A DNA stretch of 64,000 nt from Ferirhizobium litorale (GTDB lineage: Bacteria > Pseudomonadota > Alphaproteobacteria > Rhizobiales > Rhizobiaceae), in NCBI GenBank assembly GCA_030028905.1, contig JALDYZ010000003.1, forward strand, positions 62,001 through 126,000. Reading direction: 5' to 3'. Shown here one piece after another: positions 7,200 to 15,411 of the stretch. The translations under genes were made by a program, and so were the position numbers. The number at the start of each line of letters is the position of its first letter. Within the stretch, counting starts at the first letter, position 1. The notes under the pieces are model-generated. The model was not told where the DNA came from. It did no database searches and saw only the letters and a program-made list of their open reading frames with translations.

Positions 7200-9236
7200 T
7201 CAGAGATCCTTCACCAGCCGCAGCGCATCATAGATCGCCGCGTGCGTGTTGCGCGCGGCGACCGCATCGCCGATCCGGAACAATTGGAACGTGCCTTGCG
7301 GATTGTCGCGGCGCGCCTGCGGGCGGCCCTCGATCAGGTCGTCGTAGTCGACGGCGCCGCGATTGCTCGATTGCGGCTTCAGGGCGAAATACAGTTCATC
7401 AAGCGGAATGGTGCCGTGGTTCACGACGACCTGGTCGATGCGCTGCTCCCTTGCCACTCCTCCATAGTCGCTGCCGACCGTTGCAACCAGTTCGTTTCCT
7501 TCCCGGCGCACTTTTTCGAGCCGGTATGTGACCGTGAAGGTCGCGTCGAGCTTTTGCAGCGTGCGCATGTAGGGAACCAGATTCATGGCCATAACTTCCG
7601 GCGCAAAGGATCGGTCGGGCGTCATCACCTCGACCCTGGCGCCTGCTTTGGCGATGATATCGGCCGCCTGCAATGCCGCGTGATCGCCGGCGTCATCGTA
7701 AATCAGCACGTTGGATCCGGGCTTCACGTCTCCAGAGAGGATGTCCCAGGACGAAACGACCAGTTCATTGCCGCTCGCCAGCACGTCGGTGTGCGGCAGG
7801 CCACCCGTGGCCACGATGACGACGTCTGGGTTTTCCGCCAGCACCGTCTCGGCCTCGGCCCAGGTGTTGAAGTGGAACGTCACACCCTTCTTCTCACACT
7901 GAGCCATGCGCCAGTCGATGATGCTGATCATCTCGCGGCGGCGCGGCGTCTGCGCCGTCAGACGGATCTGCCCACCCGGCACGCTGGCCGCTTCGAAGAC
8001 CACCACTTCGTGGCCGCGTTCGGCCGCGACCCGCGCCGCTTCGAGACCGCCCGGGCCGGCCCCGACGACCACGATTTTTTTCCGACAGTCTGCCTTGGTG
8101 ATGTCGTGCGGCATGGTCAATTCGCGGCCGGTAGCCGCATTGTGAATACAAAAGGCCGCGCCGCCCTGGTAGATGCGGTCGAGACAATAGTTGGCGCCGA
8201 CGCAGGGACGAATATCGTCCTCCCGGCCCTCCACGATCTTGCGCACGATATGCGGATCGGTCATGTGGGCGCGGGTCATGCCGATCATGTCGACCTTGCC
8301 GGCAGCGATGGCGTGCCGCGCCGTTGCGACATCCTGGATCTTGGCGGCGTGGAAGGTCGGGAAGTCGGTCGCGGCACGGATTTCGCCAGCGAAATCGAGG
8401 TGCGGTGCACTCGGCATGCCCTGGATCGGAATGAGGTCGGTGAGGCCTGGATCGGTGTCGATGTGACCGCGCACGACGTTGAGGAAGTCGATCATCCCGC
8501 TCGCCTTCAGGCGCTTCGAAATCTCCAGGCCGTCCTCCCTGGTGAAACCACCTTCGAGCAGTTCGTCTCCGGTGTAGCGAATGCCGACGATGAACTCATT
8601 GCCGACGCGCTTGCGCACCGCGCCCAGCACCTCGAACAGGAAGCGCAACCGGTTGTCCAGGGAGCCGCCGTAGGGAGCGTCGAGGGTATTCGTCAGCGGC
8701 GACCAGAACTGGTCCATGAGGTGGCCATAGGCCTGCAGTTCGATGCCGTCGAGGCCGGCCGCTTTCATGCGTTCGGCGGCGTCGGCGTAGTCCTTGACGA
8801 TACGCTCGATATCCCAGTCCTCGAGCTTCTTCGGAAAGGCGCGGTGCGCCGCCTCGCGCGCATGCGAGGGCGAGACGACCGGGAGCCAGTCAGCCTTGTC
8901 CCAGCGGGTGCGCCTGCCGAGATGGGTCAACTGGATCATCACGGCCGCGCCGTGATCGTGACACTCGTCGGCCAGCTCCCGCAGCCACCCGACGACCTCG
9001 TCCTTGTAGGCGAGCACGTTGTTGAATACCGGAGGGCTGTCTCTGGACACGGCCGCGGATCCCGCCGTCATGGTCAACGCCACACCCGCCTTCGCTCGCT
9101 CGGCGTGGTAGGCGCGGTATCGCTCCTTCGGCATGCCGTCTTCCGGATAGGCCGGCTCATGCGAGGTCGTCATGATCCGGTTTCTCAAGGTCAGATGTTT
9201 CAATTGATACGGCTGGAGGAGCGGATCGTTCGACAT
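7200..9236 (-). CDS. Flavin/Fe-S N-methyl-amino-acid demethylase (N-methylproline/dimethylglycine demethylase type)
   Basis: A 678-residue enzyme of the trimethylamine dehydrogenase/2,4-dienoyl-CoA reductase family. An FMN-binding TIM barrel (about 1-350) precedes an iron-sulphur segment and two Rossmann-type domains starting with VVVGAGPGGLEAA (about 385 on). The cluster motif reads CVGANYC then C363: Cys345, Cys351 and Cys363 are present, but the usual second cysteine is Ala348. From memory this CVGAxYC form is typical of the StcD/DgcA-type demethylases rather than of trimethylamine dehydrogenase. A ProXWV-type betaine importer in the divergent operon supports oxidative demethylation of N-methylproline (from proline betaine) or dimethylglycine. 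Exact substrate uncertain. Confidence 0.85.
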   Translation of the reverse strand: MSNDPLLQPYQLKHLTLRNRIMTTSHEPAYPEDGMPKERYRAYHAERAKAGVALTMTAGSAAVSRDSPPVFNNVLAYKDEVVGWLRELADECHDHGAAVMIQLTHLGRRTRWDKADWLPVVSPSHAREAAHRAFPKKLEDWDIERIVKDYADAAERMKAAGLDGIELQAYGHLMDQFWSPLTNTLDAPYGGSLDNRLRFLFEVLGAVRKRVGNEFIVGIRYTGDELLEGGFTREDGLEISKRLKASGMIDFLNVVRGHIDTDPGLTDLIPIQGMPSAPHLDFAGEIRAATDFPTFHAAKIQDVATARHAIAAGKVDMIGMTRAHMTDPHIVRKIVEGREDDIRPCVGANYCLDRIYQGGAAFCIHNAATGRELTMPHDITKADCRKKIVVVGAGPGGLEAARVAAERGHEVVVFEAASVPGGQIRLTAQTPRRREMISIIDWRMAQCEKKGVTFHFNTWAEAETVLAENPDVVIVATGGLPHTDVLASGNELVVSSWDILSGDVKPGSNVLIYDDAGDHAALQAADIIAKAGARVEVMTPDRSFAPEVMAMNLVPYMRTLQKLDATFTVTYRLEKVRREGNELVATVGSDYGGVAREQRIDQVVVNHGTIPLDELYFALKPQSSNRGAVDYDDLIEGRPQARRDNPQGTFQLFRIGDAVAARNTHAAIYDALRLVKDL

Positions 9237-9281
9237 TGCAGCATTCCCCGATTTTTGTTCCAGGTACGACGCTAGGAGAAA

Positions 9282-9318
9282 TGTACATATGTGTCAACTA
9301 TGTTGACGTCGGTGTACA
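9282..9318. promoter_or_regulatory. 37-bp compound palindromic operator, demethylase-proximal copy
   Basis: TGTACA-N5-GTCAAC-N3-GTTGAC-N5-TGTACA, symmetric throughout, 45 bp before the demethylase start. The same architecture recurs at 9414-9450. It is the likely binding site of the divergently encoded TetR protein. Confidence 0.7.
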
Positions 9319-9413
9319 GTCCTGTAGGATCAGAGCCAGGGAAATGCGGCAACCAAGGAAGTAAAGATACAATATCACATTGTTTTATCTACGTTTTATA
9401 TAGCGCTAGAAAA

Positions 9414-9450
9414 TGTACAACGATGTCCACGCCGTCGACGGCAATGTACA
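9414..9450. promoter_or_regulatory. 37-bp compound palindromic operator, regulator-proximal copy
   Basis: TGTACA-N5-GTCCAC-N3-GTCGAC-N5-TGTACA, with the same 31-bp spacing between outer boxes as the copy at 9282-9318. It ends 44 bp before the TetR-family start, mirroring the other copy's distance from the demethylase start. Confidence 0.7.
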
Positions 9451-9494
9451 CCAAGGTTGCCAATACAAGATCGCGATGTTAGGAAGCCGCCTAG

Positions 9495-10145
9495 ATGGTA
9501 CAGGAAGTGATCCGAGAAACGGGCTGGCGGGGCTCGAAGGAAGCCTGGCTCGGGGCCGCCTATGACAGCCTGATGGAATCGGGTGTCGAGGCGGTCCGCA
9601 TCATGCCGCTCGCCAAGAAACTCAACCTCTCGCGCACCAGCTTCTACTGGTTCTTCAAGGACCGGGAACAACTGCTGGCAGAACTGATCGAGCGGTGGCG
9701 CGCCAAGAATACCGGCAACCTCATTCGCCAGTCCGAATCCTATGCAGAAAGCATCGCCGAAGCGGTGCTCAATCTGTTCGATTGCTGGCTTGACGAAAAC
9801 CTCTTCGATTCCCAGTTCGAATTCGCCGTCCGCAGTTGGGCGTTGCAGTCGCCTGATGTCGCGGTGGAAATCAGAACCGCCGACGAACTTCGCCTTCACG
9901 CGTTGACCGACATGTTTGTCCGCTTTGGCGCGCAGCTGGCGACCGCCGACGTGCGTGCGCGGACAATCTATCTGACCCAAATCGGGTACATCAGCATGAA
10001 GACGAACGAGGATCTCGTTATCCGCATGAAGCGCATCCCGGAATACGTGACGATCTTTGCCGGACGGCCGCCGAAGACGCGGGAGCTCCAGCGCTTCTAC
10101 GCCCGGCACGGCTACGTCCCGCTTCCCGACGGAGGGACCTCGTGA
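9495..10145 (+). CDS. TetR family transcriptional regulator
   Basis: A 216-residue protein with an N-terminal TetR helix-turn-helix (about residues 12-60: KEAWLGAAYDSLMESG, then KLNLSRTSFYWFFKDREQLL) and an all-helical ligand-binding C-terminal part. It is the first gene of the operon with the P5C-reductase-like enzyme and the importer; its TGA overlaps the next GTG (GTGA). It is divergent from the demethylase gene and two matched 37-bp palindromes lie between them, so it very probably controls both directions and itself. The inducer is presumably a betaine or a demethylation product (inference). Confidence 0.9.
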   Translation: MVQEVIRETGWRGSKEAWLGAAYDSLMESGVEAVRIMPLAKKLNLSRTSFYWFFKDREQLLAELIERWRAKNTGNLIRQSESYAESIAEAVLNLFDCWLDENLFDSQFEFAVRSWALQSPDVAVEIRTADELRLHALTDMFVRFGAQLATADVRARTIYLTQIGYISMKTNEDLVIRMKRIPEYVTIFAGRPPKTRELQRFYARHGYVPLPDGGTS

Positions 10146-10951
10146 GCGGTACCGATGTCATTGGCATCATTGGCGGCGGCGGCTGGCTCGGGCGGGCGCT
10201 CGGTCGTGCGATGCTCAGGCAAACCTTCGTCGATCCGCGAGCGCTGGTCGTTTCCAGCCGATCGGGACATTGTTCCGGTTATGAGGAATGGCCCCAGGTG
10301 CGCATGTTTCGCGACAACCGCGCACTCGCCGCGCAGGCAGACGTCGTCGTCCTGTCCGTACGCCCGGAAGATTTCGACGCCATCGACATTCAGGCGCCAG
10401 GCAAGCTTGTCATATCCCTGATGGCGGGCGTGCCGGCAAACCTCATTTCACAACGTACAAAATCACGCCGGGTCGTTCGTGCCATGCCGAATGCCGCAGC
10501 CGAGATAGGCCGTTCCTACACGCCGTGGTTTTCTCTTGTGGAAGCTTCCGCCAAAGAAAGGACGTTCGTGCAATCCATGTTCGAGACCTGCGGGCAGGCC
10601 GATGAGGTACCGCAGGAAAGCGATATCGATTACATGACCGGCCTTACGGGATCCGGACCGGCTTTGCCCGCGCTCGTATCGCAAGCCATGATCAATCACG
10701 CTATAGCCAGAGGCCTTGCGCCTTCGGTCGCGCGACGCGCCGTGAAAAGCGTGGTTGCGGGCGCCAGCCAGCTGCTGGCTGCAGACGATGTGGATATACC
10801 ATCTGTCATCGACACCTTTCTTGCCTACGACGGAACGACTGCAGCGGCGCTTGCCGCAATGCAGCGGAGCGGCCTCGAACCGGCTATCCACGCCGGTCTG
10901 GAGGCTGCGGAAGCACGAGCCATGAGCATGTCGGCCGAGAGGAATGGCTGA
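10142..10951 (+). CDS. Pyrroline-5-carboxylate reductase family oxidoreductase (ProC-like)
   Basis: A 269-residue NAD(P)-dependent enzyme of the ProC family. It has the N-terminal Rossmann motif GIIGGGGWLGRAL and the family signature region YMTGLTGSGPALPALV in the C-terminal helical dimerisation domain. Normal ProC reduces 1-pyrroline-5-carboxylate to proline. Placement in a betaine uptake/demethylation operon suggests a relative acting on a cyclic imine or N-methylated intermediate rather than housekeeping proline synthesis. The GTG start overlaps the regulator's stop by 4 bp, so translation is probably coupled. A hairpin (10968-10987) separates it from the importer genes. Confidence 0.82.
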   Translation: MSGTDVIGIIGGGGWLGRALGRAMLRQTFVDPRALVVSSRSGHCSGYEEWPQVRMFRDNRALAAQADVVVLSVRPEDFDAIDIQAPGKLVISLMAGVPANLISQRTKSRRVVRAMPNAAAEIGRSYTPWFSLVEASAKERTFVQSMFETCGQADEVPQESDIDYMTGLTGSGPALPALVSQAMINHAIARGLAPSVARRAVKSVVAGASQLLAADDVDIPSVIDTFLAYDGTTAAALAAMQRSGLEPAIHAGLEAAEARAMSMSAERNG

Positions 10952-10967
10952 CATGGCTACACGGTGG

Positions 10968-10987
10968 CGATTGTCGCGGCACAATCG
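10968..10987. promoter_or_regulatory. Inverted repeat between the ProC-like gene and the importer
   Basis: CGATTGT-N6-ACAATCG, a perfect 7-bp inverted repeat in the 77-bp gap before the binding-protein gene. There is no T-run, so it is more likely a protein site or mRNA stability element than a terminator. Confidence 0.35.
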
Positions 10988-11028
10988 ACACTTCGACTGA
11001 GGGGCCGCGCAACAAAGGGAACCTAAAA

Positions 11029-12030
11029 ATGAAACATCTTCTCGCATCGACCTGCCTCGCCGTTGGTATGCTTGCCTTCGGCGGCGCCGCGTCAGCGGCA
11101 GAATGCGGCGACGTGACGATCGCCAACATGAACTGGCAGTCCGCCGAAGTTCTGGCCAACGTCGACAAACTCATCCTGACAGAGGGCTATGGCTGCAACG
11201 CCGATCTCATCGTCGGTGACACCGTACCGACGATCACCTCGATGACCGAAAAGGGCGAACCGGACATCGCTCCCGAAGGCTGGGTCGACCTGCTGCCCGA
11301 CGTCGTCAACCGCGGCATCGAGGAAGGCAAGCTCGTCGGCGCTGCCGTGGCGCTTTCCGATGGTGCCGTCCAGGGCTGGTGGATGCCGAAGTACATCGCC
11401 GACGCCCATCCGGACATCAAGACCATCGACGACGTCCTGAAGCACCCGGAACTGTTCCCCGATCCGGAAGATTCGTCCAAAGGCGCGATCTACAACGGAC
11501 CTCAGGGCTGGGGCGGCACGGTGGTGACCGCTCAGTTCTTCAAGGCCTACGATGGTGAAAAGGCAGGCTTCACGCTGGTCGACACGGGATCGGCAGCCGG
11601 TCTCGACGGCTCGATCGCCAAGGCCTATGAGCGCAAGCAGGGCTGGGTCGGCTACTACTGGGCCCCGACCGCACTTCTCGGCAAGTACGAGATGGTGAAG
11701 GTCGAGCATGACGTGCCGCTCGACATGGCCGAATGGAAGCGCTGCAACACGGTCGCCGATTGCGCAGATCCGAAGAAAAACGACTGGCCAAAGGACAAGG
11801 TCCAGACCCTCGTCACCAAGGAATTCGCAGATCGCGCGGGCGGCCCGGTCATGGACTATCTCAACACCCGCGCGTGGACGAACGACACGGTCAACAAGCT
11901 GATGGCCTGGATGACCGACAACCAGGCAAGCGGTGAAGAAGGCGCCAAGCACTTCCTTTCGGAAAACGAGGACCTTTGGACCAAGTGGGTATCGCCGGAA
12001 GCTGCCGAAAAGATCAAGGCAGCGCTCTGA
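11029..12030 (+). CDS. ABC transporter substrate-binding protein for glycine/proline betaine-type compounds
   Basis: A 333-residue secreted periplasmic protein of the OpuAC/ProX family. Residues 1-24 form a signal peptide ending AASA-AECG. The mature protein has the family core TIANMNWQSAEVLANVDKLI, GWVDLLPDV, a WWMPKY segment and WVGYYWAPT; these aromatic residues usually form the cation-pi cage for quaternary ammonium ligands. AAGGGAA lies 8 bp before the ATG. It is the first importer gene, followed by a hairpin with a T-run that would favour its expression over the permease and ATPase. The ligand could be glycine betaine, proline betaine or a relative; the operon points to an N-methylated amino acid. 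Confidence 0.9.
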   Translation: MKHLLASTCLAVGMLAFGGAASAAECGDVTIANMNWQSAEVLANVDKLILTEGYGCNADLIVGDTVPTITSMTEKGEPDIAPEGWVDLLPDVVNRGIEEGKLVGAAVALSDGAVQGWWMPKYIADAHPDIKTIDDVLKHPELFPDPEDSSKGAIYNGPQGWGGTVVTAQFFKAYDGEKAGFTLVDTGSAAGLDGSIAKAYERKQGWVGYYWAPTALLGKYEMVKVEHDVPLDMAEWKRCNTVADCADPKKNDWPKDKVQTLVTKEFADRAGGPVMDYLNTRAWTNDTVNKLMAWMTDNQASGEEGAKHFLSENEDLWTKWVSPEAAEKIKAAL

Positions 12031-12052
12031 TCACCCACCTTTGAGATCCAGC

Positions 12053-12084
12053 GGCGGCGCGCAAGCGATTTCGCGCCGCCTTTT
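12053..12084 (+). terminator. Intra-operon terminator/attenuator between binding protein and permease genes
   Basis: Perfect 9-bp stem GGCGGCGCG/CGCGCCGCC with a 10-base loop followed by TTTT, 22 bp after the binding-protein stop. Partial termination here would give excess binding protein over the membrane components. Confidence 0.75.
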
Positions 12085-12160
12085 CGTTACCTGCTGGAAC
12101 GGCAATTACAACAATAACAAAAAAAATTGACGTCCTGCCTCTCGACCAAAGGGGATCAAC

Positions 12161-13048
12161 ATGGATTGGCTATACAGCTTTCCTCACATGAACGACGACA
12201 CGCTACGTGCGCTCAAGAAAGCGGTCGACGAAGGATTTCGCACATTCACGCGCCACTACGGCGATGCTTTGGAGGCATTCTTCCAGCCGCTACAGACCTT
12301 TCTGATCCTGTCCGAACGGTTCATGACGAATACCCCCTGGCCGATCATCCTGATCCTGGTTGCCCTGATCGCCTGGTTCGCCAGCCGAAACTGGAAAATC
12401 GTCGCCGGCAGCGTCTTTACACTGTTGATGATCGGGTACTTCGACATGTGGGACGATACGATGAAGACCGTGTCGATGATTTTCGTCTGTACGGTCATGT
12501 CGATCGCGATTGGAATACCGATCGGCATAGCCATGTCCCGCTCCGAGCGGCTGCAGAACCTTATCAATCCGATCCTCGACGTCATGCAGACCATGCCGAG
12601 CTTCGTTTATCTCATACCGGTGGTCATGCTTCTTGGCATCGGCAAGGTCCCGGGACTGATCGCCGTGGTGATCTATGCCATCCCGCCGATGATCCGCCTT
12701 ACCAATCTCGGCATCCGCCTGGTCGACAAGGATGTCCTGGAGGCCGCCGACGCGTTCGGATCGTCAAACTGGCAAAAGCTCCGGAACGTCCAACTGCCCT
12801 TGGCGCTCCCGACCATCATGGCCGGCATCAACCAGACCATCATGATGGCTTTGGCAATGGTTGTTATCGCCTCGATGATCGGCGTGCAGGGCCTCGGGCA
12901 GCCGGTGCTGAAGGCGATCGCCAACCAGTATTTCACTCTCGGCATGTTCAACGGTCTTGCCATCGTCGGCATCGCCATCATCTTCGACCGGGTCAGCCAG
13001 GCCTATGGTCATCGTCTCCAACGTCACCGGGAGGTGGTCCATGGCTAA
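12161..13048 (+). CDS. Betaine-type ABC transporter permease (ProW/OpuAB-like)
   Basis: A 295-residue inner-membrane permease of the BPD_transp_1 family. A soluble N-terminal stretch is followed by at least six hydrophobic segments from about residue 60. The coupling (EAA) loop reads DVLEAADAFGSSNWQKLRNVQLPLALPTI. AAAGGGGAT precedes the ATG. The stop overlaps the ATPase start by 8 bp, so the two are translationally coupled and form one transporter with the binding protein. Confidence 0.92.
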   Translation: MDWLYSFPHMNDDTLRALKKAVDEGFRTFTRHYGDALEAFFQPLQTFLILSERFMTNTPWPIILILVALIAWFASRNWKIVAGSVFTLLMIGYFDMWDDTMKTVSMIFVCTVMSIAIGIPIGIAMSRSERLQNLINPILDVMQTMPSFVYLIPVVMLLGIGKVPGLIAVVIYAIPPMIRLTNLGIRLVDKDVLEAADAFGSSNWQKLRNVQLPLALPTIMAGINQTIMMALAMVVIASMIGVQGLGQPVLKAIANQYFTLGMFNGLAIVGIAIIFDRVSQAYGHRLQRHREVVHG

Positions 13049-14102
13049 TCAGGAAACCGGCAGCTACGGCATCGACATCCGGAAGCTTTACAAGATCTTC
13101 GGGCCCAATGGCGCCGCCTTCGTCAAGCTTGTCGAGCAAGGCATCTCCAAGTCCGAACTGAATGCCGAGCACGGGCATGTGCTCGGTCTCAAGGATATCA
13201 ACATCTCCATGCCAGGCGGCGCCATCCAGGTCATCATGGGGCTATCCGGGTCCGGTAAGTCGACCCTGATCCGCCACATCAACCGCTTGATCGACCCCAC
13301 CTCGGGCGAGGTGCTGGTCGGCGGCGAGGACGTGGTCAAGATGAGCGAGGCGGAGCTTCGCGAGTTCCGTCGACACAAGACCGCGATGGTGTTCCAGAAA
13401 TTTGCCCTGCTTCCCCATCGCAACGTTCTCGAAAACACAGTCTATGGCCTCGAGATCCAGGGCGTTCCCCGCGCCCAGCAGGTGGATTCCGCCATGCGCT
13501 GGATCGAGCGCGTCGGGCTCAAGGGGTTTGAGAGCAAGTATCCGAACCAGCTTTCAGGCGGCATGCAGCAGCGCGTCGGCCTCGCCCGCGCCTTGACCAA
13601 CGACGCCCCGATCCTGCTGATGGACGAGGCTTTCTCGGCGCTTGATCCGCTGATCCGCGTCGACATGCAGTCCGTGCTCCTCGATCTCCAGAAGGAAATC
13701 AAGAAGACCATCGTCTTTATCACCCATGATCTCGATGAGGCACTTCGACTGGGCGACCGGATCGCGATCCTGCGCGATGGCGAAGTCGTGCAGCAGGGCA
13801 CCAGCCAGGAGATTGTCCTGCGACCCGCCGACGACTATATCGCCAGCTTCGTCAAGGAAGTGAACCGCGGCCGCGTCATCCACATCGATGCCCTGATGGA
13901 ACCGATCGGCGCAGGCCAGGATACGCCGGCAGTCAGGATTGCCACCGGATCGACCCTCGACATGGCCGCGCGCACGCTCACGGAAGGCAATCACAAGGAA
14001 CTGGCGGTCTTCGACGCCTCCGACCGTCCGGTCGGCCGGGTTAGCCTGCAGCAAATCATCGCAGCGATGGTCACGCCCGGAGCAACCGGCGACCGGCTGT
14101 AG
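13041..14102 (+). CDS. Betaine-type ABC transporter ATP-binding protein (ProV-like)
   Basis: A 353-residue ATPase. Walker A is GLSGSGKST, the ABC signature LSGGMQQR, Walker B ILLMDEAF and the switch histidine is in FITHDLDEA. About 50 residues precede the nucleotide-binding core, as is typical of ProV, and a C-terminal CBS-like segment (about 275-350) may sense ionic strength or nucleotides. The frame is open further upstream, but the ATG at 13041, overlapping the permease stop, gives a normal ProV N-terminus. It is the last gene of the regulator-reductase-importer operon. Confidence 0.92.
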   Translation: MANQETGSYGIDIRKLYKIFGPNGAAFVKLVEQGISKSELNAEHGHVLGLKDINISMPGGAIQVIMGLSGSGKSTLIRHINRLIDPTSGEVLVGGEDVVKMSEAELREFRRHKTAMVFQKFALLPHRNVLENTVYGLEIQGVPRAQQVDSAMRWIERVGLKGFESKYPNQLSGGMQQRVGLARALTNDAPILLMDEAFSALDPLIRVDMQSVLLDLQKEIKKTIVFITHDLDEALRLGDRIAILRDGEVVQQGTSQEIVLRPADDYIASFVKEVNRGRVIHIDALMEPIGAGQDTPAVRIATGSTLDMAARTLTEGNHKELAVFDASDRPVGRVSLQQIIAAMVTPGATGDRL

Positions 14103-14120
14103 AGATCCTTGATCGGGGGC

Positions 14121-14136
14121 GGCTGACAAGTCGGCC
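14121..14136 (+). terminator. Weak terminator after the importer operon
   Basis: GGCTGAC/GTCGGCC arms (one G-T wobble) with a 2-base loop inside a longer G-rich/C-rich arrangement, followed closely by ATTTTCC; 18 bp past the ATPase stop. Confidence 0.35.
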
Positions 14137-14265
14137 CCGGTGCAATTTTCCAAACGGTAGGGCAACCGCGCCCAAGCTTGACCGCCCACGGTGGTGCGTG
14201 TTCTATGCCGGCCAAAGCCGACTTTCGATGAGCGGTTTGCGAGGGGGCCGGGGATCAGGACAACA

Positions 14266-15411
14266 GTGCAATCGACCTTGCAGAAGCATGGCGCCGGGGC
14301 CCAAGCACCGCGCGGCGGCATCGTGCGCCCGGTCGAGCACCGAGACCTCGTCGATGTCGCGGCCCTCTTCCAGAAGACCTTTCGAAATTCGCGCGATCCG
14401 GCCCCGGCGTCGTTGATCGAGTATTTCGGTGAATTGTTCCTGAACCATCCGTGGCTCGACGACGGTCTGCGCTCGAAGGTTTATCTTGATGCCGATGGCG
14501 CGGTCGCAGGCTTTCTTGGTATCGTTCCGGCGCGCATGAAGCTCGGCGATCTATCAATCACAGCGGCCTATGCCGGTTCCTACATGGTCGATAGGCCGCA
14601 GGACAATCCGCTCGTTGGCGCCCGCCTGTTGCGGGCATTCCTGTCGGGACCGCAGGATCTTTTCGTCAGCGAGACCGCGAATTCCATTGCCCTCGGCATG
14701 TGGCAGAAACTCGGCCACCACATGGAGCCTTCCTACAGTCTCAACTGGTTGCGGATGTTCGGGCCGGCGCGCGCAGCCATCGACTTGGCAGCGCACAAGG
14801 TCGCTGCTGCGCGTCTACTGGCCCCCATTGGCGCGGCAACCGACTGGGCGATCGATCGCGCCTTGCGAAAACCATTGGCGCCCGCCAAACCCGACGAGCG
14901 TCGCTACCACGCCGAGGACGCCGACGTAGCCACCCTAGCCCCTGTCCTGCAGCAACTTTCCGAAACCTTTGCCCTTCGTCCCGACTGGAAACCCGAAGTG
15001 CTCGACTGGTTGCTTGCGCATGCTTCGCGAAAGGCGCTTTTCGGCGATATCCATTGCCGCGTGTTGCGCGCCCCTGATGGAGAACCGGCAGGCTGCGCCG
15101 TTTACTACGGCCGCCCCGGCGCTATCGCCTGGGTATTGCAGTTGCTTGCTACACCCGGAGCCATCGAAACCGTCGTCGACGATATGCTCTTCGACGCATA
15201 TGGCCGGGGTTGCGCCGGAATCCGCGGCAATGGCGACCCCCAATCGCTTCCCGTACTGATGAACCGCAAGACGCTCTTCTTCTCCCGATCCGTGATGCTG
15301 GTATCAAGCCGGAATCCCGCTATCCTCAGCGAACTTCGCTCGGGGCGAGCGCTCGTCACCGGCCTCGCCGGCGAGAGCTGGTGTCGCATGATCGGAGACA
15401 CGTTTACTTAA
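14266..15411 (+). CDS. GNAT-fold acyltransferase-like protein of the surface-polymer locus
   Basis: About 381 residues with two GNAT-like halves: IVRPVEHRDLVDVAALFQKTF near the N-terminus, the acceptor-strand region VAGFLGIVPARMKLGDL, and a second acyl-CoA-type half from about residue 225 on. No membrane segment. The frame extends to a GTG at 14191, but the GTG at 14266 is chosen because a G-rich ribosome-binding-like stretch precedes it and upstream residues look non-coding. It is convergent with nadE and the stop codons overlap by 8 bp. Proteins of this kind occur beside acyl ligase/ACP/AsnB sets in exopolysaccharide loci, where they may acylate or aminoacylate a sugar. The substrate is unknown. 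Confidence 0.65.
   Translation: MQSTLQKHGAGAQAPRGGIVRPVEHRDLVDVAALFQKTFRNSRDPAPASLIEYFGELFLNHPWLDDGLRSKVYLDADGAVAGFLGIVPARMKLGDLSITAAYAGSYMVDRPQDNPLVGARLLRAFLSGPQDLFVSETANSIALGMWQKLGHHMEPSYSLNWLRMFGPARAAIDLAAHKVAAARLLAPIGAATDWAIDRALRKPLAPAKPDERRYHAEDADVATLAPVLQQLSETFALRPDWKPEVLDWLLAHASRKALFGDIHCRVLRAPDGEPAGCAVYYGRPGAIAWVLQLLATPGAIETVVDDMLFDAYGRGCAGIRGNGDPQSLPVLMNRKTLFFSRSVMLVSSRNPAILSELRSGRALVTGLAGESWCRMIGDTFT

Noticed and set aside
6990-9275. A 761-codon plus-strand open frame opposite the demethylase gene
   Set aside because: Composition rich in His, Arg, Val and Asp with no domain; it is the antisense shadow of a well-supported high-GC gene.
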